Shown piece after piece: positions 63,921-64,000 of a stretch of DNA of 64,000 nt. Each line of letters begins with the position of its first letter. Within the stretch, counting starts at the first letter, position 1. The notes under the pieces were generated by a model. That model ran no database searches, had not been told where the DNA came from, and saw nothing but the letters and a program-made list of their open reading frames with translations. A program made the position numbers and the translations under genes. The DNA comes from Roseiarcus sp963709185. Lineage in GTDB: Bacteria; Pseudomonadota; Alphaproteobacteria; Rhizobiales; Beijerinckiaceae. The stretch spans positions 664,702 through 728,701 of the forward strand of contig CAVPVQ010000024.1 of NCBI GenBank assembly GCA_963709185.1, given 5' to 3'.

Positions 63921-64000
63921 AATTGGGTCTTCCAACAAGAACTGCCCAACGGGAAGCGTCAACTTCGCCATCGGCCATGGCCGAAACTATTGCTGACGGC

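Noticed and set aside
1..64000. tRNA or rRNA genes and an integrative-element attachment site
   Set aside because: I saw no cloverleaf, no rRNA-like sequence and no tRNA-end direct repeats, though a computed search could still find a tRNA.

Overview
The window is GC-rich DNA whose protein families point to an alphaproteobacterium of the Hyphomicrobiales (Rhizobiales). The suggestion of a Methylocystaceae- or Beijerinckiaceae-like host is inference only. I saw no rRNA, tRNA, CRISPR array or replication origin.

Region 1 (1-12100) is intact, dense and all on the plus strand. It holds the end of a membrane protein, a ribose-type ABC permease, a type-1 opsin homologue, a flotillin/YqiK-like SPFH gene with a single-base frameshift, a small membrane protein, a sodium:solute symporter, a zinc alcohol dehydrogenase and an SMP-30/isochorismatase fusion. 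A terminator, an arginine-rich leader ORF and an ABC exporter follow. The opsin aligns with proteorhodopsin but has Arg214 where the retinal-binding lysine should be and Ala80 at the primary counterion position. It therefore belongs with the lysine-less opsins, and the start/stop overlaps and short gaps suggest it is co-transcribed with transport and membrane-domain genes. This is the most interesting system in the window.

Region 2 (12100-25300) is a decayed prophage-like stretch: a frameshifted TetR gene, a 32-bp tandem repeat, a DUF5681 gene, a large terminase cut by an IS5-family element, a ParB-methyltransferase, a nuclease-fold protein, then broken parB-like and tail tape-measure fragments among IS21, ISAs1, IS701, ISL3 and IS630 debris.

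Region 3 (25300-38600) holds a zinc metalloprotease, an IS3 element, two identical IS5-type copies in inverted orientation, a 110-bp MITE, a periplasmic HdeA-like protein, an IS630 copy, a Flp pilin, and many small or broken genes.

Region 4 (38700-47100) is a type I secretion locus: an unknown 147-aa protein, a PrtD-type ABC exporter, an HlyD-type adaptor and a P5/transglycosylase-like protein. Two copies of a 1.55-kb IS with 6-bp target duplications have inserted into it.

Region 5 (47100-64000) is an IS graveyard. It includes a serine-recombinase element inserted in istB, a second IS630 copy, a complete IS21 that splits a secreted-protein gene, methyltransferase relics, and small genes at the end, including a ribbon-helix-helix regulator. 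Several otherwise conserved genes are broken by single-base frameshifts, so either widespread decay or residual assembly indels must be considered.
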